From Bacillota bacterium (lineage in GTDB: Bacteria > Bacillota > Clostridia > Acetivibrionales > DTU013), in assembly GCA_023435745.1 (NCBI GenBank), contig JAEZMD010000009.1, positions 62,001 through 126,000 of the forward strand: a stretch of 64,000 nt of DNA, read 5' to 3'. Position 1 is the stretch's first letter, and the number at the start of each line of letters is the position of its first letter. The translations under genes and the position numbers were made by a program. Under the pieces are notes generated by a model that did not search any database, had not been told where the DNA came from, and saw only the letters and a program-made list of their open reading frames with translations. Below, one piece after another: positions 37,528 through 45,061 of the stretch.

Positions 37528-37983
37528 CTACCTATCCTTTAGCAGCTTGTGGAGCTCCTCCATAAATGTGTTGATATCTCTGAATTGCCGATAGACTGAA
37601 GCAAATCTGACATAAGCGACTTCGTCAAGTTCTTTTAATTTCGTCATGACCATTTCACCGATTTCTTGCGTTGTGATCTCTCTCTTGAGTGTATTAAGAA
37701 TCTGAACCTCGATCTCATCCACAAGCTTTTCAAGCTGTTCTATTGAGACCGGACGCTTTTCACAGGCCCTCAGCAAACCGTTCAGAAGCTTTTCGCGGTC
37801 AAAGGCCTGCCGGGTCTTGTCCTTTTTAATGACCATCAGCGGAACACTCTCAACCTTTTCATAGGTCGTAAATCTCTTCATGCACTGCAGACATTCCCTG
37901 CGCCTTCTGATCGCGTTATGTTCCTCTGTAGGCCTTGAATCAATTACCTTATCTTCTACAAACCCGCAATAAGGACATTTCAT
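37528..37983 (-). CDS. nrdR: Transcriptional repressor NrdR
   Basis: 151 residues: an N-terminal zinc ribbon (MKCPYCGFVEDKVIDSR...CLQCMKRFTTYE) and an ATP-cone domain (VIKKDKTRQAFDREKLLNGLLRACEKRPV). It senses dATP/ATP and represses ribonucleotide reductase genes. No nrd genes are in the window. Its leader holds a small CCGATA/TATCGG hairpin just before the GGGGGG ribosome site, and a sigma-28-like promoter further upstream. Confidence 0.96.
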   Translation of the reverse strand: MKCPYCGFVEDKVIDSRPTEEHNAIRRRRECLQCMKRFTTYEKVESVPLMVIKKDKTRQAFDREKLLNGLLRACEKRPVSIEQLEKLVDEIEVQILNTLKREITTQEIGEMVMTKLKELDEVAYVRFASVYRQFRDINTFMEELHKLLKDR

Positions 37984-38041
37984 GTGCTACCCCCCTGCCG
38001 ATAAGAGCTATCGGTATTTTTCATAAGTATAACTTCTATTA

Positions 38042-38068
38042 TTATCGGCAATTGGGTAAAATTTCTTA
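38042..38068 (-). promoter_or_regulatory. Sigma-28 (SigD)-like promoter upstream of nrdR
   Basis: TAAG, 15 bases, then GCCGATAA. The -10 is a perfect match to the sigma-28 consensus and the -35 differs by one base from TAAA. Start would be near 38035, 50 bases before nrdR. A fortuitous match is possible in an AT-rich leader. Confidence 0.45.
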
Positions 38069-38141
38069 GGAAATTAATTTATATACATTGAAAAAAGAAT
38101 CGGGACGACAAGTTTTTTCACATGTATTACTATAGCCTTAC

Positions 38142-38186
38142 GTTGAACAAATTTTATTCTTCCTTATCCCAAATTATTTGTTCAAC
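38142..38186. repeat. Perfect 11-base inverted repeat downstream of ymxH
   Basis: GTTGAACAAAT and ATTTGTTCAAC flank a 23-base AT-rich centre, four bases after the ymxH stop. The loop is large and no U-tract follows, so a simple terminator is unlikely; an operator or recombination-type site is possible. Confidence 0.6.
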
Positions 38187-38190
38187 TTAT

Positions 38191-38451
38191 TCAGTCGAAA
38201 TATTTTCTGATAAAGCGCTCATCCAGATCTACGAGTATGATGTCTTCTCCTATTCTGACTATTTTGTCCCATGGTATGACAAACTCGCTTTCTTTTCCCA
38301 ATATTCCAAAAAGCCTGCCGACCCCGGCTAATATAATCGCTTCTATTTTTCCTTCCTCCAGGTCTATTTCCACATCTGAAACAAACCCGAGCCGTCTGCC
38401 GTCGGAAATATTGATTACTTCTTTTTGCCTGAAATCTGACGATCGGTTCAT
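38191..38451 (-). CDS. PRC-barrel domain protein, YlmC/YmxH family
   Basis: 86 residues with the family pattern RSSDFRQKEVINISDGRRLGFVSDVEIDLEEGKIEAIIL and VIPWDKIVRIGEDIILVDLDE. It is a small beta-barrel protein of unknown function, typical of spore-formers and encoded next to sigG/sigE in clostridia or separately as ymxH in bacilli. GGTGGGG lies before the ATG. A sigma-E-like promoter is visible upstream, in keeping with sporulation expression. Confidence 0.9.
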   Translation of the reverse strand: MNRSSDFRQKEVINISDGRRLGFVSDVEIDLEEGKIEAIILAGVGRLFGILGKESEFVIPWDKIVRIGEDIILVDLDERFIRKYFD

Positions 38452-38512
38452 TCAACCCCACCAGCCACCTGAAACAAACGGGAAAACCCCTGCCCGCTAT
38501 CTGCCTGATACT

Positions 38513-38539
38513 AATATATGATATAAAACAGTATAATAT
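38513..38539 (-). promoter_or_regulatory. Candidate sporulation (sigma-E-like) promoter of ymxH
   Basis: ATATT, 14 bases, then CATATATT, resembling the sigma-E elements ATA-type -35 and CATACA-T -10. The region is AT-rich, so chance similarity is real. It lies 62 bases before the ATG. Confidence 0.3.
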
Positions 38540-38558
38540 CGCACAGGATCGTACCCTA

Positions 38559-39332
38559 TCAAATGTATTTTTTCATATGGAGCAGCGCCGTTTTTTCCAG
38601 CCGGGATACCTGTGCCTGGGAAATTCCGATTTCTTCCGCTACCTCCATCTGGGTTCTCCCTTCAAAAAAGCGCAGGTTCAGAATCAGCTTTTCCCTGTCG
38701 TTAAGCTTTCGCATCGCTTCCTTAAGCGATATTCCCTCCAGCCAGTTTTCGTCTATATTCTTCTCATCCTTTACCTGATCCATCACATAAATAGCGTCGC
38801 CGCCGTCATGATAGACTGATTCAAAAAGCGAAATGGGGTCTTGTATTGCATCGAGCGCGAATACCACATCCTCCTTCGGAAGCTGCAATTCGTTTGCAAT
38901 CTCGGATATAGTAGGTTCCTTGGAGTTTTTTATAATCAATCTTTCCTTTGCCTGCAGCGCTTTATATGCAATATCCCTCAACGAGCGGCTGACCCGGATG
39001 GAGTTATTGTCACGAAGGTAGCGTCGGATCTCTCCGATGATCATCGGCACGGCATACGTAGAAAACCTTACATTCTGTGACACGTCAAAATTATCGATCG
39101 CCTTGATCAGGCCGATGCAACCCACCTGAAAAAGATCGTCCACATACTCCCCTCTGTTGTTAAACCTCTGAATCACACTTAAGACAAGCCTAAGATTGCC
39201 GTTAATGAACTCCTCGCGTGCGGAGGTATCTCCTTTATGCATTCTTTCGAATAAAACCTTCTTTTGCTCATTAGACAAAACCGGCAGCTTGGAAGTGTTT
39301 ACTCCGCAAATTTCTACTTTGTTGATCAGCAT
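38559..39332 (-). CDS. sigG: Forespore sigma factor SigG
   Basis: 257 residues. The sigma-G-specific N-terminus (INKVEICGVNTSKLPVLS) binds anti-sigma CsfB/SpoIIAB partners. Region 2 follows (NGNLRLVLSVIQRFNNRGEYVDDLFQVGCIGLIKAIDNFD) and then a region-4 helix-turn-helix (TQMEVAEEIGISQAQVSRLEKTAL). It drives late forespore gene expression. It is separated from sigE by 130 bases that hold its own promoter. Confidence 0.97.
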   Translation of the reverse strand: MLINKVEICGVNTSKLPVLSNEQKKVLFERMHKGDTSAREEFINGNLRLVLSVIQRFNNRGEYVDDLFQVGCIGLIKAIDNFDVSQNVRFSTYAVPMIIGEIRRYLRDNNSIRVSRSLRDIAYKALQAKERLIIKNSKEPTISEIANELQLPKEDVVFALDAIQDPISLFESVYHDGGDAIYVMDQVKDEKNIDENWLEGISLKEAMRKLNDREKLILNLRFFEGRTQMEVAEEIGISQAQVSRLEKTALLHMKKYI

Positions 39333-39367
39333 ATCATAACCTCCCGGCGCAAAATCAAGATAATATC

Positions 39368-39395
39368 ATTATTGCCCCTAAGGTCTATTTTATAC
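39368..39395 (-). promoter_or_regulatory. Candidate sigma-F/sigma-G promoter of sigG
   Basis: GTATA, 14 bases, then GGCAATAAT. This matches the sigma-F consensus GywTA / GGnrAnAnT; the spacer is one base short of the usual 15. In B. subtilis sigG is read first by sigma-F and then by sigma-G, so the site fits known biology. It ends 36 bases before the ATG. Confidence 0.5.
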
Positions 39396-39462
39396 TGCTG
39401 AAAATTCTAAAAAATATTTGCGAAAGGCCTTGACAACAGCGTATTTGACGTTTTTCTACCTA

Positions 39463-40194
39463 TTACACCATTCTGTTTATTTCCTTCTTCAGACGGCTGA
39501 TTATCCGCTTTTCCAGCCTTGAAATATAGGATTGGGAAATACCAAGCATATCTGCAACTTCCTTTTGTGTCTTTTCGTTTCCGTTGGAGAGGCCGAATCG
39601 CAGTTCCATTATTTTCTTCTCCCGCATTGACAGCTTTTTCATTGCCGTGTTCAGAAGCTCCCTGTCCACCTCGTCCTCAAGGCTGCGGTAAGTAATGTCG
39701 TTTTCCGTCCCAAGGATATCGGAAAGCAGCAGTTCATTCCCGTCCCAGTCCACATTAAGCGGTTCATCAATAGAAATTTCCGTCTTAATTTTATTATTTC
39801 TGCGAAGATACATCAATATTTCATTTTCGATGCATCTGGAGGCATAGGTCGCCAGTTTTATGTTTTTTGACGGGTTGAAGGTATTGATGGCCTTTATAAG
39901 ACCGATGGTTCCAATAGAAACCAGATCCTCAACACCGACTCCCGTATTCTCGAACTTTCTTGCAATATAAACCACCAGTCTCAGATTCCGTTCGATCAGG
40001 ATGCTCTTCACTCCATAATCCTGTTCCTCCAGCCTTGAGATCAAATACGCCTCCTCATCAACGCTGAGCGGAGGCGGCAAGGCTTCGCTCCCCCCGATGT
40101 AATGGATTGGATACCAACTGTATCCTTTTATTTTCCTCCGTAGATTCAGTGCATGGATCCTTAAAATGAGTAGAAACCTTTTTAGAATACGCAT
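39463..40194 (-). CDS. sigE: Mother-cell sigma factor SigE (pro-sigma-E)
   Basis: 243 residues. A hydrophobic/basic pro-sequence of about 27-30 residues ends near HYIGGSEALPPPL, where SpoIIGA cleaves. Region 2 follows (RNLRLVVYIARKFENTGVGVEDLVSIGTIGLIKAINTF) and then a region-4 helix-turn-helix (QKEVADMLGISQSYISRLEKRI). It is made as an inactive precursor. It follows spoIIGA by 37 bases, so substrate and protease are co-transcribed. Confidence 0.97.
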   Translation of the reverse strand: MRILKRFLLILRIHALNLRRKIKGYSWYPIHYIGGSEALPPPLSVDEEAYLISRLEEQDYGVKSILIERNLRLVVYIARKFENTGVGVEDLVSIGTIGLIKAINTFNPSKNIKLATYASRCIENEILMYLRRNNKIKTEISIDEPLNVDWDGNELLLSDILGTENDITYRSLEDEVDRELLNTAMKKLSMREKKIMELRFGLSNGNEKTQKEVADMLGISQSYISRLEKRIISRLKKEINRMV

Positions 40195-40231
40195 AAGAAC
40201 TCTCCCTTCGCTGTAACGCTTTTATATGGTC

Positions 40232-41137
40232 TTACATTAGTTCCGGATTGAGCAGTGCCTTATAGCCTTCATTTCTGGATAGTGCCCTGTTATAAATACC
40301 TACAATGACATCCTGTACATCTTTTTTTTCACTCTCTGTTCCAATTTCTATATAGTCCGGACGAAAACCGATCAGCATCCCGTTTTCCTTGCCAAGAGAG
40401 GTAAACGGAATCAGCCTGAACCTGGAAAACCAGTCGGAGCAGGAAATGGTCGCGGTGACTGTATTTAGATCATTGTCAGAGTTTTTTTCGAAAATCTCCC
40501 TGATATCAAGAGGCAGCAGATCCTTGATTGCAGAAAATTCGACCACAACCACCGGCATATTCGTCAGCGGGTCGTGCAGAGAATTTCCGGTATCCACAAG
40601 TGCGAAGAGTTCTATTGCTTTTTTATCAAATGAAATGATCAGCCGTACAAGAAGCTTTTCCCGGAGAAACCTGTTTTGGATCACATCCCAGACGACTCTG
40701 AGAATAAAGAATGTAACTGTAAAAGCCAGCAGCAGCTCAGACCATTTTGTATTTAGAAAAGACATGGGCGACACCAGTACGCCATTTCTCATGACACCCC
40801 ATTCCCTGTTGAAAAACATCAATGCAAACCCGGCTCCGGCAAAGAGAAAGGTTGATGCGTAAAACATGGCGAGTGTTCTGAAAAAGACTATCAGCTTTGG
40901 AAAATGAAAGGTTACGGCAACCATTGCCACAGATAGCAGCAATTTGGAGAACACTGTTGTATAAACCTTCATATCCGGCAAGAGAATCATCACAACCAGA
41001 TAGGCTGCACCGAGAACGGAGCCCAGCAGGAGACGCAGATTACTCGTTCTGTTCCTGGAAAACTTTGCCGTCACCATAAGAATCAGATAATTGATAACAA
41101 TATTCTCCAGAATAACGATATCCAGATAGATTTCCAC
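40232..41137 (-). CDS. spoIIGA: Pro-sigma-E processing peptidase SpoIIGA
   Basis: 301 residues from a GTG start with GAGGTAAGCC just upstream, giving MEIYLDIVILEN, the standard family N-terminus; an ATG 11 codons earlier has its GGGG site touching the codon and is less likely. Five membrane helices occupy the first 150 residues. The C-terminal aspartic-protease-like domain carries the catalytic DTGNSL motif. It cleaves pro-sigma-E after a SpoIIR signal. Confidence 0.95.
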   Translation of the reverse strand: MEIYLDIVILENIVINYLILMVTAKFSRNRTSNLRLLLGSVLGAAYLVVMILLPDMKVYTTVFSKLLLSVAMVAVTFHFPKLIVFFRTLAMFYASTFLFAGAGFALMFFNREWGVMRNGVLVSPMSFLNTKWSELLLAFTVTFFILRVVWDVIQNRFLREKLLVRLIISFDKKAIELFALVDTGNSLHDPLTNMPVVVVEFSAIKDLLPLDIREIFEKNSDNDLNTVTATISCSDWFSRFRLIPFTSLGKENGMLIGFRPDYIEIGTESEKKDVQDVIVGIYNRALSRNEGYKALLNPELM

Positions 41138-41209
41138 CGGCTTACCTCGCAACGTCCTGTAGTCAGACATCCCCTATTTTACATATATTCATATGCCTGA
41201 CCTTTTATG

Positions 41210-41242
41210 ATTATATTACATCGTTGCCGATTTTTATGTCAT
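41210..41242 (-). promoter_or_regulatory. Candidate spoIIGA-sigE promoter with long spacer
   Basis: ATGACA and TATAAT are separated by 21 bases; ATGACA with 18 bases to TAATAT is an alternative reading. The B. subtilis spoIIG promoter is known for an over-long spacer that needs Spo0A. No clear TGTCGAA box is seen beside it. Confidence 0.4.
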
Positions 41243-41274
41243 ATGGTACTGTAGAAATAAGAAAATAAGATGAC

Positions 41275-41320
41275 AAAAAGTTCGCTGTCCTGTGCCTGGC
41301 ACTGAATAGCGAACTTTTCT
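41275..41320 (-). terminator. Intrinsic terminator after ftsZ
   Basis: On the minus strand AAAGTTCGCT and AGCGAACTTT pair around a 21-base loop and TTTTTGTC follows. It lies 14 bases after the ftsZ stop and separates division genes from spoIIGA. Confidence 0.8.
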
Positions 41321-41333
41321 TGACAATTGAATG

Positions 41334-42431
41334 TTATTTAAATCTGTTTTTTCTTAAAAAGGTCGGAATCTCGAGTTCATCATCAGAAACCTCGCCGCCT
41401 GTGTGACGCTTGACCGCAGGAGGTTCAGGCTTCAATTGCGCCTTTTCTACGATTTTTTCGATCTTTCTGATGACAGGACCCTTTTCAAAACCGGTGGCAA
41501 TCACAGTGATCAGCATTTCATCCTTTAGGTTTTCATCGATCACAGCACCGACAATGATGTTTGCATCCGGATCTGCCGATTTCTGAACCAGCTCTGCAGC
41601 CAGATTGACTTCAAATAAGCCCAGATCCGCGCCGCCGGTGATATTAAGAAGTACGCCTCTTGCGCCCTCGATGGAAGTCTCAAGCAGAGGAGACTGAATA
41701 GCTTGTCTGGCTGCTTCTTCCGCCCTGCCGTCTCCTGAAGCTCTGCCGATACCCATGTGGGCAATACCTGTATTGTACATAATGGTCTTTACATCTGCAA
41801 AGTCAAGATTGATCAATCCGGGTACGGCGATCAGGTCTGAAATACCCTGTACGCCCTGACGGAGAACATCATCCGCCATCCTGAACGCGTCAATAATAGA
41901 AGTTTTCTTTTCAGCGACTTGCAGTAGTCTGTCGTTGGGGATGGTTACCAGCGTATCAACGACACCCTTGAGGTTATCAATACCCTGTTCGGCATATTGC
42001 ATTCTTTTGCGGCCTTCAAACATAAATGGCTTGGTTACGACGCCAACTGTCAGAATGCCCATTTCCCGAGCGATCTGAGCTACAATGGGTGTTGCGCCGG
42101 TACCGGTGCCACCGCCCATTCCCGCGGTCACAAATACCATATCCGCGCCCTTGACAGCTTGCGCGATCTCATCCTTGCTTTCATTGGCAGCACGCTCTCC
42201 GATCTCCGGATTTGCCCCAGCGCCGAGACCTTTTGTAAGCTTGTCCCCTATTTGTATTTTCGTATTTGCTTTGGAAAGGAAAAGAGCCTGTTTATCGGTA
42301 TTTATCGCTATAAACTCTACACCGCGAAGACCTGCGGATATCATCCTGTTGACGGCATTATTGCCTCCACCGCCGACACCTATGACCTTAATCTGGGCAA
42401 ACTGTTCCATATCAATATCAAACTCCAGCAA
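41334..42431 (-). CDS. ftsZ: Cell division GTPase FtsZ
   Basis: 365 residues. The start is TTG with GGGGG seven bases upstream, giving MLEFDID, which matches the conserved MLEF start of Firmicute FtsZ; the ATG seven codons in is second choice. The nucleotide-binding domain has GVGGGGNNAVNRM and the tubulin signature GGGTGTG (106-112). The C-terminal peptide DDELEIPTFLRKN binds FtsA. It forms the Z ring. It has its own promoter and a terminator. Confidence 0.97.
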   Translation of the reverse strand: MLEFDIDMEQFAQIKVIGVGGGGNNAVNRMISAGLRGVEFIAINTDKQALFLSKANTKIQIGDKLTKGLGAGANPEIGERAANESKDEIAQAVKGADMVFVTAGMGGGTGTGATPIVAQIAREMGILTVGVVTKPFMFEGRKRMQYAEQGIDNLKGVVDTLVTIPNDRLLQVAEKKTSIIDAFRMADDVLRQGVQGISDLIAVPGLINLDFADVKTIMYNTGIAHMGIGRASGDGRAEEAARQAIQSPLLETSIEGARGVLLNITGGADLGLFEVNLAAELVQKSADPDANIIVGAVIDENLKDEMLITVIATGFEKGPVIRKIEKIVEKAQLKPEPPAVKRHTGGEVSDDELEIPTFLRKNRFK

Positions 42432-42469
42432 ATTTAATCCCCCTTCGTCATTGGTTTGGCATTACTTAA

Positions 42470-42498
42470 ATAATATCTTATTCCATACATTAAAGCAA
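42470..42498 (-). promoter_or_regulatory. Sigma-A promoter of ftsZ
   Basis: TTGCTT and TATTAT with a 17-base spacer in the 135-base ftsA-ftsZ gap, 39 bases before the TTG start. This would let ftsZ be expressed apart from ftsA. Confidence 0.6.
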
Positions 42499-42510
42499 GA
42501 TATGTTTAAC

Positions 42511-42531
42511 AAAAAAAGTAATGCATATTAC
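42511..42531 (-). terminator. Weak terminator-like hairpin after ftsA
   Basis: GTAAT/ATTAC with a four-base loop followed by seven Us on the minus strand. The stem is only five AT-rich pairs, so termination would be partial at best. The ftsZ promoter lies just downstream. Confidence 0.35.
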
Positions 42532-42566
42532 AACAGTGCTGTGCGGCAAATGACACTGCCGGCACC

Positions 42567-43799
42567 TTAAAAAAGCTTCCTGAAAAACTTCCCGATCTTG
42601 CTGAAAATTGTTTCCTCAGGCTTTGTATTTGAAGTCTTTTTTAATTTGATTTCACTGGCAAGGCTGACGCCTTTTTTTACAGTTGCCACATACTTTAGTA
42701 TACCGGCCGAAGCAATAAATTCGGGTTTTGAAACTCCTGAAAGATGTCCGGCCTGAACTACTCTGACCGGCAAATCAAACACCTCGTTTGCAAGCTGTTT
42801 GCATCCATCCACATAAGAGATACCTGCGCCCGTCATAACAACGCTTCCGCTTTTTGGCAATACCATACCCGCCTTGTCCAACTGGTTTTTGCAAAGTGAG
42901 AATATCTCATAGACTCTTGCTTCAATGATCTCAACAACCTCCGACACCTTGACGTCTTTTTTCTTATTCTCATTGATGTCTAAAACCGATATTTCCTGAT
43001 CGTTCTTGATAAGTGACGTCAGCGCCAGTTCAAATTGCCTCTTAATCTTCTCCGCCTCCGTGTTTGATATACGCAGACCTATAGCAATGTCATTGGTGAT
43101 GTGGTCTCCTCCGACCGGTATTGTGTCGTAAAAAACAAGACGCTTTCCCTGATATACGCTTACATCTGTCACAGAGCCGCCTACATCCAGCAACGCCACT
43201 CCGATGTCGCGTTCGTCCTGTGTCAGGCTGATCTCACCCGTAGCAAAGGCTTCCGCCACGATCCCGTCTATCTGGATTCCGGCCCGTTCCATACTCTTGA
43301 TGATGTTCTGTACGGAGGTGATCTTTCCGGTAATTATATCCGCGTCTATTTCAAATCCGGTTCCGACCATGCCGATCGGATCAACAATCTCGTCGTAGCC
43401 ATCTATGTTATATTGCCTCGGAATAACATCGATCAGCTGTCTGTCTTCCGGAATCTCGATATCTCTGACCTCATGAAGGACAGCGTCCACGTCGCGCTGT
43501 GTGATCTCCCTTCCATTGATGGACATAAAGCTTCTATTGTTAATGACATTCACATGCATCCCGTGAATATTGACATAAGCCGAACCCACTCGCATATTGG
43601 CGGCAGCTTCAGCTTCAGCTACTGCGCTTTTGATGCTTGCAGCCGTACTGTCGATATCAACGATAACGCCCTTCTTCAATCCATTGCATGACGCCATGCC
43701 TCTGCCGGCAATATCCAGTTGCGTATTGCTGTTCATCCTTCCAATCAGTGTACACACCTTGGAAGTCCCGATGTCTATACTTACAATTAAATCACCCAC
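42567..43799 (-). CDS. ftsA: Cell division protein FtsA
   Basis: 410 residues from a GTG start with GGAGGG nine bases upstream (MGDLIVSIDIGTSK); a TTG three codons earlier overlaps the ribosome site. Actin-like fold: phosphate-1 DIGTSKVCTLIG, the SHS2 insert, phosphate-2 LLDVGGSVTDVSV, adenosine motif VVMTGAGISYVDG. The C-terminus (SKIGKFFRKLF) is the amphipathic membrane-targeting helix. It tethers FtsZ to the membrane. Confidence 0.96.
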   Translation of the reverse strand: MGDLIVSIDIGTSKVCTLIGRMNSNTQLDIAGRGMASCNGLKKGVIVDIDSTAASIKSAVAEAEAAANMRVGSAYVNIHGMHVNVINNRSFMSINGREITQRDVDAVLHEVRDIEIPEDRQLIDVIPRQYNIDGYDEIVDPIGMVGTGFEIDADIITGKITSVQNIIKSMERAGIQIDGIVAEAFATGEISLTQDERDIGVALLDVGGSVTDVSVYQGKRLVFYDTIPVGGDHITNDIAIGLRISNTEAEKIKRQFELALTSLIKNDQEISVLDINENKKKDVKVSEVVEIIEARVYEIFSLCKNQLDKAGMVLPKSGSVVMTGAGISYVDGCKQLANEVFDLPVRVVQAGHLSGVSKPEFIASAGILKYVATVKKGVSLASEIKLKKTSNTKPEETIFSKIGKFFRKLF

Positions 43800-43819
43800 G
43801 CCAGGCAACCCTCCACAAA

Positions 43820-44170
43820 CTATATATTATCTTTTTTGGCGGACTTATTCAACATATATCTGCGAATAACCGCGAAATTCAGAAAAATTCTGTTACCAAA
43901 TGCAAAAATGGCAGCCAGATAAAGCTGCAATCCAAGCTGATCACCAATATACGCCAAACCGGCCGCCAGCAAGGCATTACCGAAAAATCCGGAAACAAAG
44001 ACCCTGATGTCAAACTTGCCCTGCATCATTGATGCAACTCCGCCAAATACGGAATCCAGCGCCGCAAGAATCGCAACGGCCATATAGATCGAATACTGCT
44101 GGGGAATGTTCACAGGTATGAAAAATACCCCGATGAGTATTCCGATAATCATTCCTAAAATAGGCAGCAT
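43820..44170 (-). CDS. sbp: Small basic protein Sbp (DUF1290)
   Basis: 116 residues with three to four membrane helices (ILGMIIGILIGVFFIP, AVAILAALDSVFGGVASMMQGKFDI, FFGNALLAAGLAYIGDQLG, YLAAIFAFGNRIFLNFAVI). The family is found between divIB and ftsA in spore-forming Firmicutes; its function is unknown. Here it is in that exact place, 6 bases after divIB. Confidence 0.9.
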   Translation of the reverse strand: MLPILGMIIGILIGVFFIPVNIPQQYSIYMAVAILAALDSVFGGVASMMQGKFDIRVFVSGFFGNALLAAGLAYIGDQLGLQLYLAAIFAFGNRIFLNFAVIRRYMLNKSAKKDNI

Positions 44171-44176
44171 CTTACC

Positions 44177-45025
44177 TTATCCTCCATTTTCCGGAGTAAA
44201 AACCGGATTGGTATTTATTGTGAAATCCAGTTTACCCCTTTCCGTCTTTTTAATATTCCTGTTGAAAATAGCCGAAGCCGCGTTGATCTTATAGTGCAGA
44301 TCCTCCATCTCCCCCAGATTGACAATAATGCGGGACTGCAATGAAAATCGAACATTATACATATCGCCGACATCCACATAATCGACACTTTCAATCAGCT
44401 TGTCCTCATTCAGTTCATCAACTTCTCTTATTGTATCAAATACTTTAAAGGCTGACGAGAGGGTCCCTTCAGGAATTTCGATTTTTTTCCCCGGCTTCGG
44501 TGATTCAGGTTCGATCCCTTTTATAACCGGAAGCTCAATATTTGACAGTTCCGGAACCAACTCCAGCATGTAACCCTCCTTGTCAATCAAGATCGCTGCT
44601 CCATTAATGGCAAGCACAGCCTCAGCTGTTCTCTCCTCCACCTCTATAGAAACGGTCGATGGAATGAGGTACCTAACCTTCACATTCTTTACATAGGGGC
44701 AGTTCTCCGTAATAGACCGCTCAGCGGCGCCGATACGGAATAAATAAAACCTGCCTGCGCCTTTAAACAGGAGCCTGAAGCCGTTGCTTCCCGTCCGTAC
44801 GCCGGAAGCGACGATCAGGGTATTTTCATCATAATGTATGGATTCCGTTACCTTAAACCCTTTTATATTAAAAAAAGGTGATATTGCAGCATAAACGATT
44901 GTTACAACAAATAATGCCGTCACCAGTAAAAATCTGATCAGCCGAAAAATCCTTCTCCGACTTCTTTTCTTTTTGTTCAATATATGCGCAGAAACCTGTG
45001 CAGTTTTTATCTTTCGTACCTTCAT
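44177..45025 (-). CDS. divIB: Cell division protein DivIB/FtsQ
   Basis: 282 residues: a very basic cytoplasmic N-terminus, one transmembrane helix (about 29-48), a POTRA domain (FFNIKGFKVTESIHYDENTLIVASGVRTGSNGF), and a beta domain (ENCPYVKNVKVRYLIPSTVSIEVEERTAEAVL). It is part of the division complex with FtsL and DivIC. AAGGGAG lies before the ATG. It lies 36 bases after the truncated murA. Confidence 0.93.
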   Translation of the reverse strand: MKVRKIKTAQVSAHILNKKKRSRRRIFRLIRFLLVTALFVVTIVYAAISPFFNIKGFKVTESIHYDENTLIVASGVRTGSNGFRLLFKGAGRFYLFRIGAAERSITENCPYVKNVKVRYLIPSTVSIEVEERTAEAVLAINGAAILIDKEGYMLELVPELSNIELPVIKGIEPESPKPGKKIEIPEGTLSSAFKVFDTIREVDELNEDKLIESVDYVDVGDMYNVRFSLQSRIIVNLGEMEDLHYKINAASAIFNRNIKKTERGKLDFTINTNPVFTPENGG

Positions 45026-45061
45026 ATCCCTTGACTCCCTTTGAATTCCTTTTACAAGAAC

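Noticed and set aside
37998..38014. CCGATA/TATCGG hairpin followed by TATTTTT, looking like a plus-strand terminator
   Set aside because: No plus-strand gene precedes it; on the minus strand it simply lies in the nrdR leader before the ribosome site.
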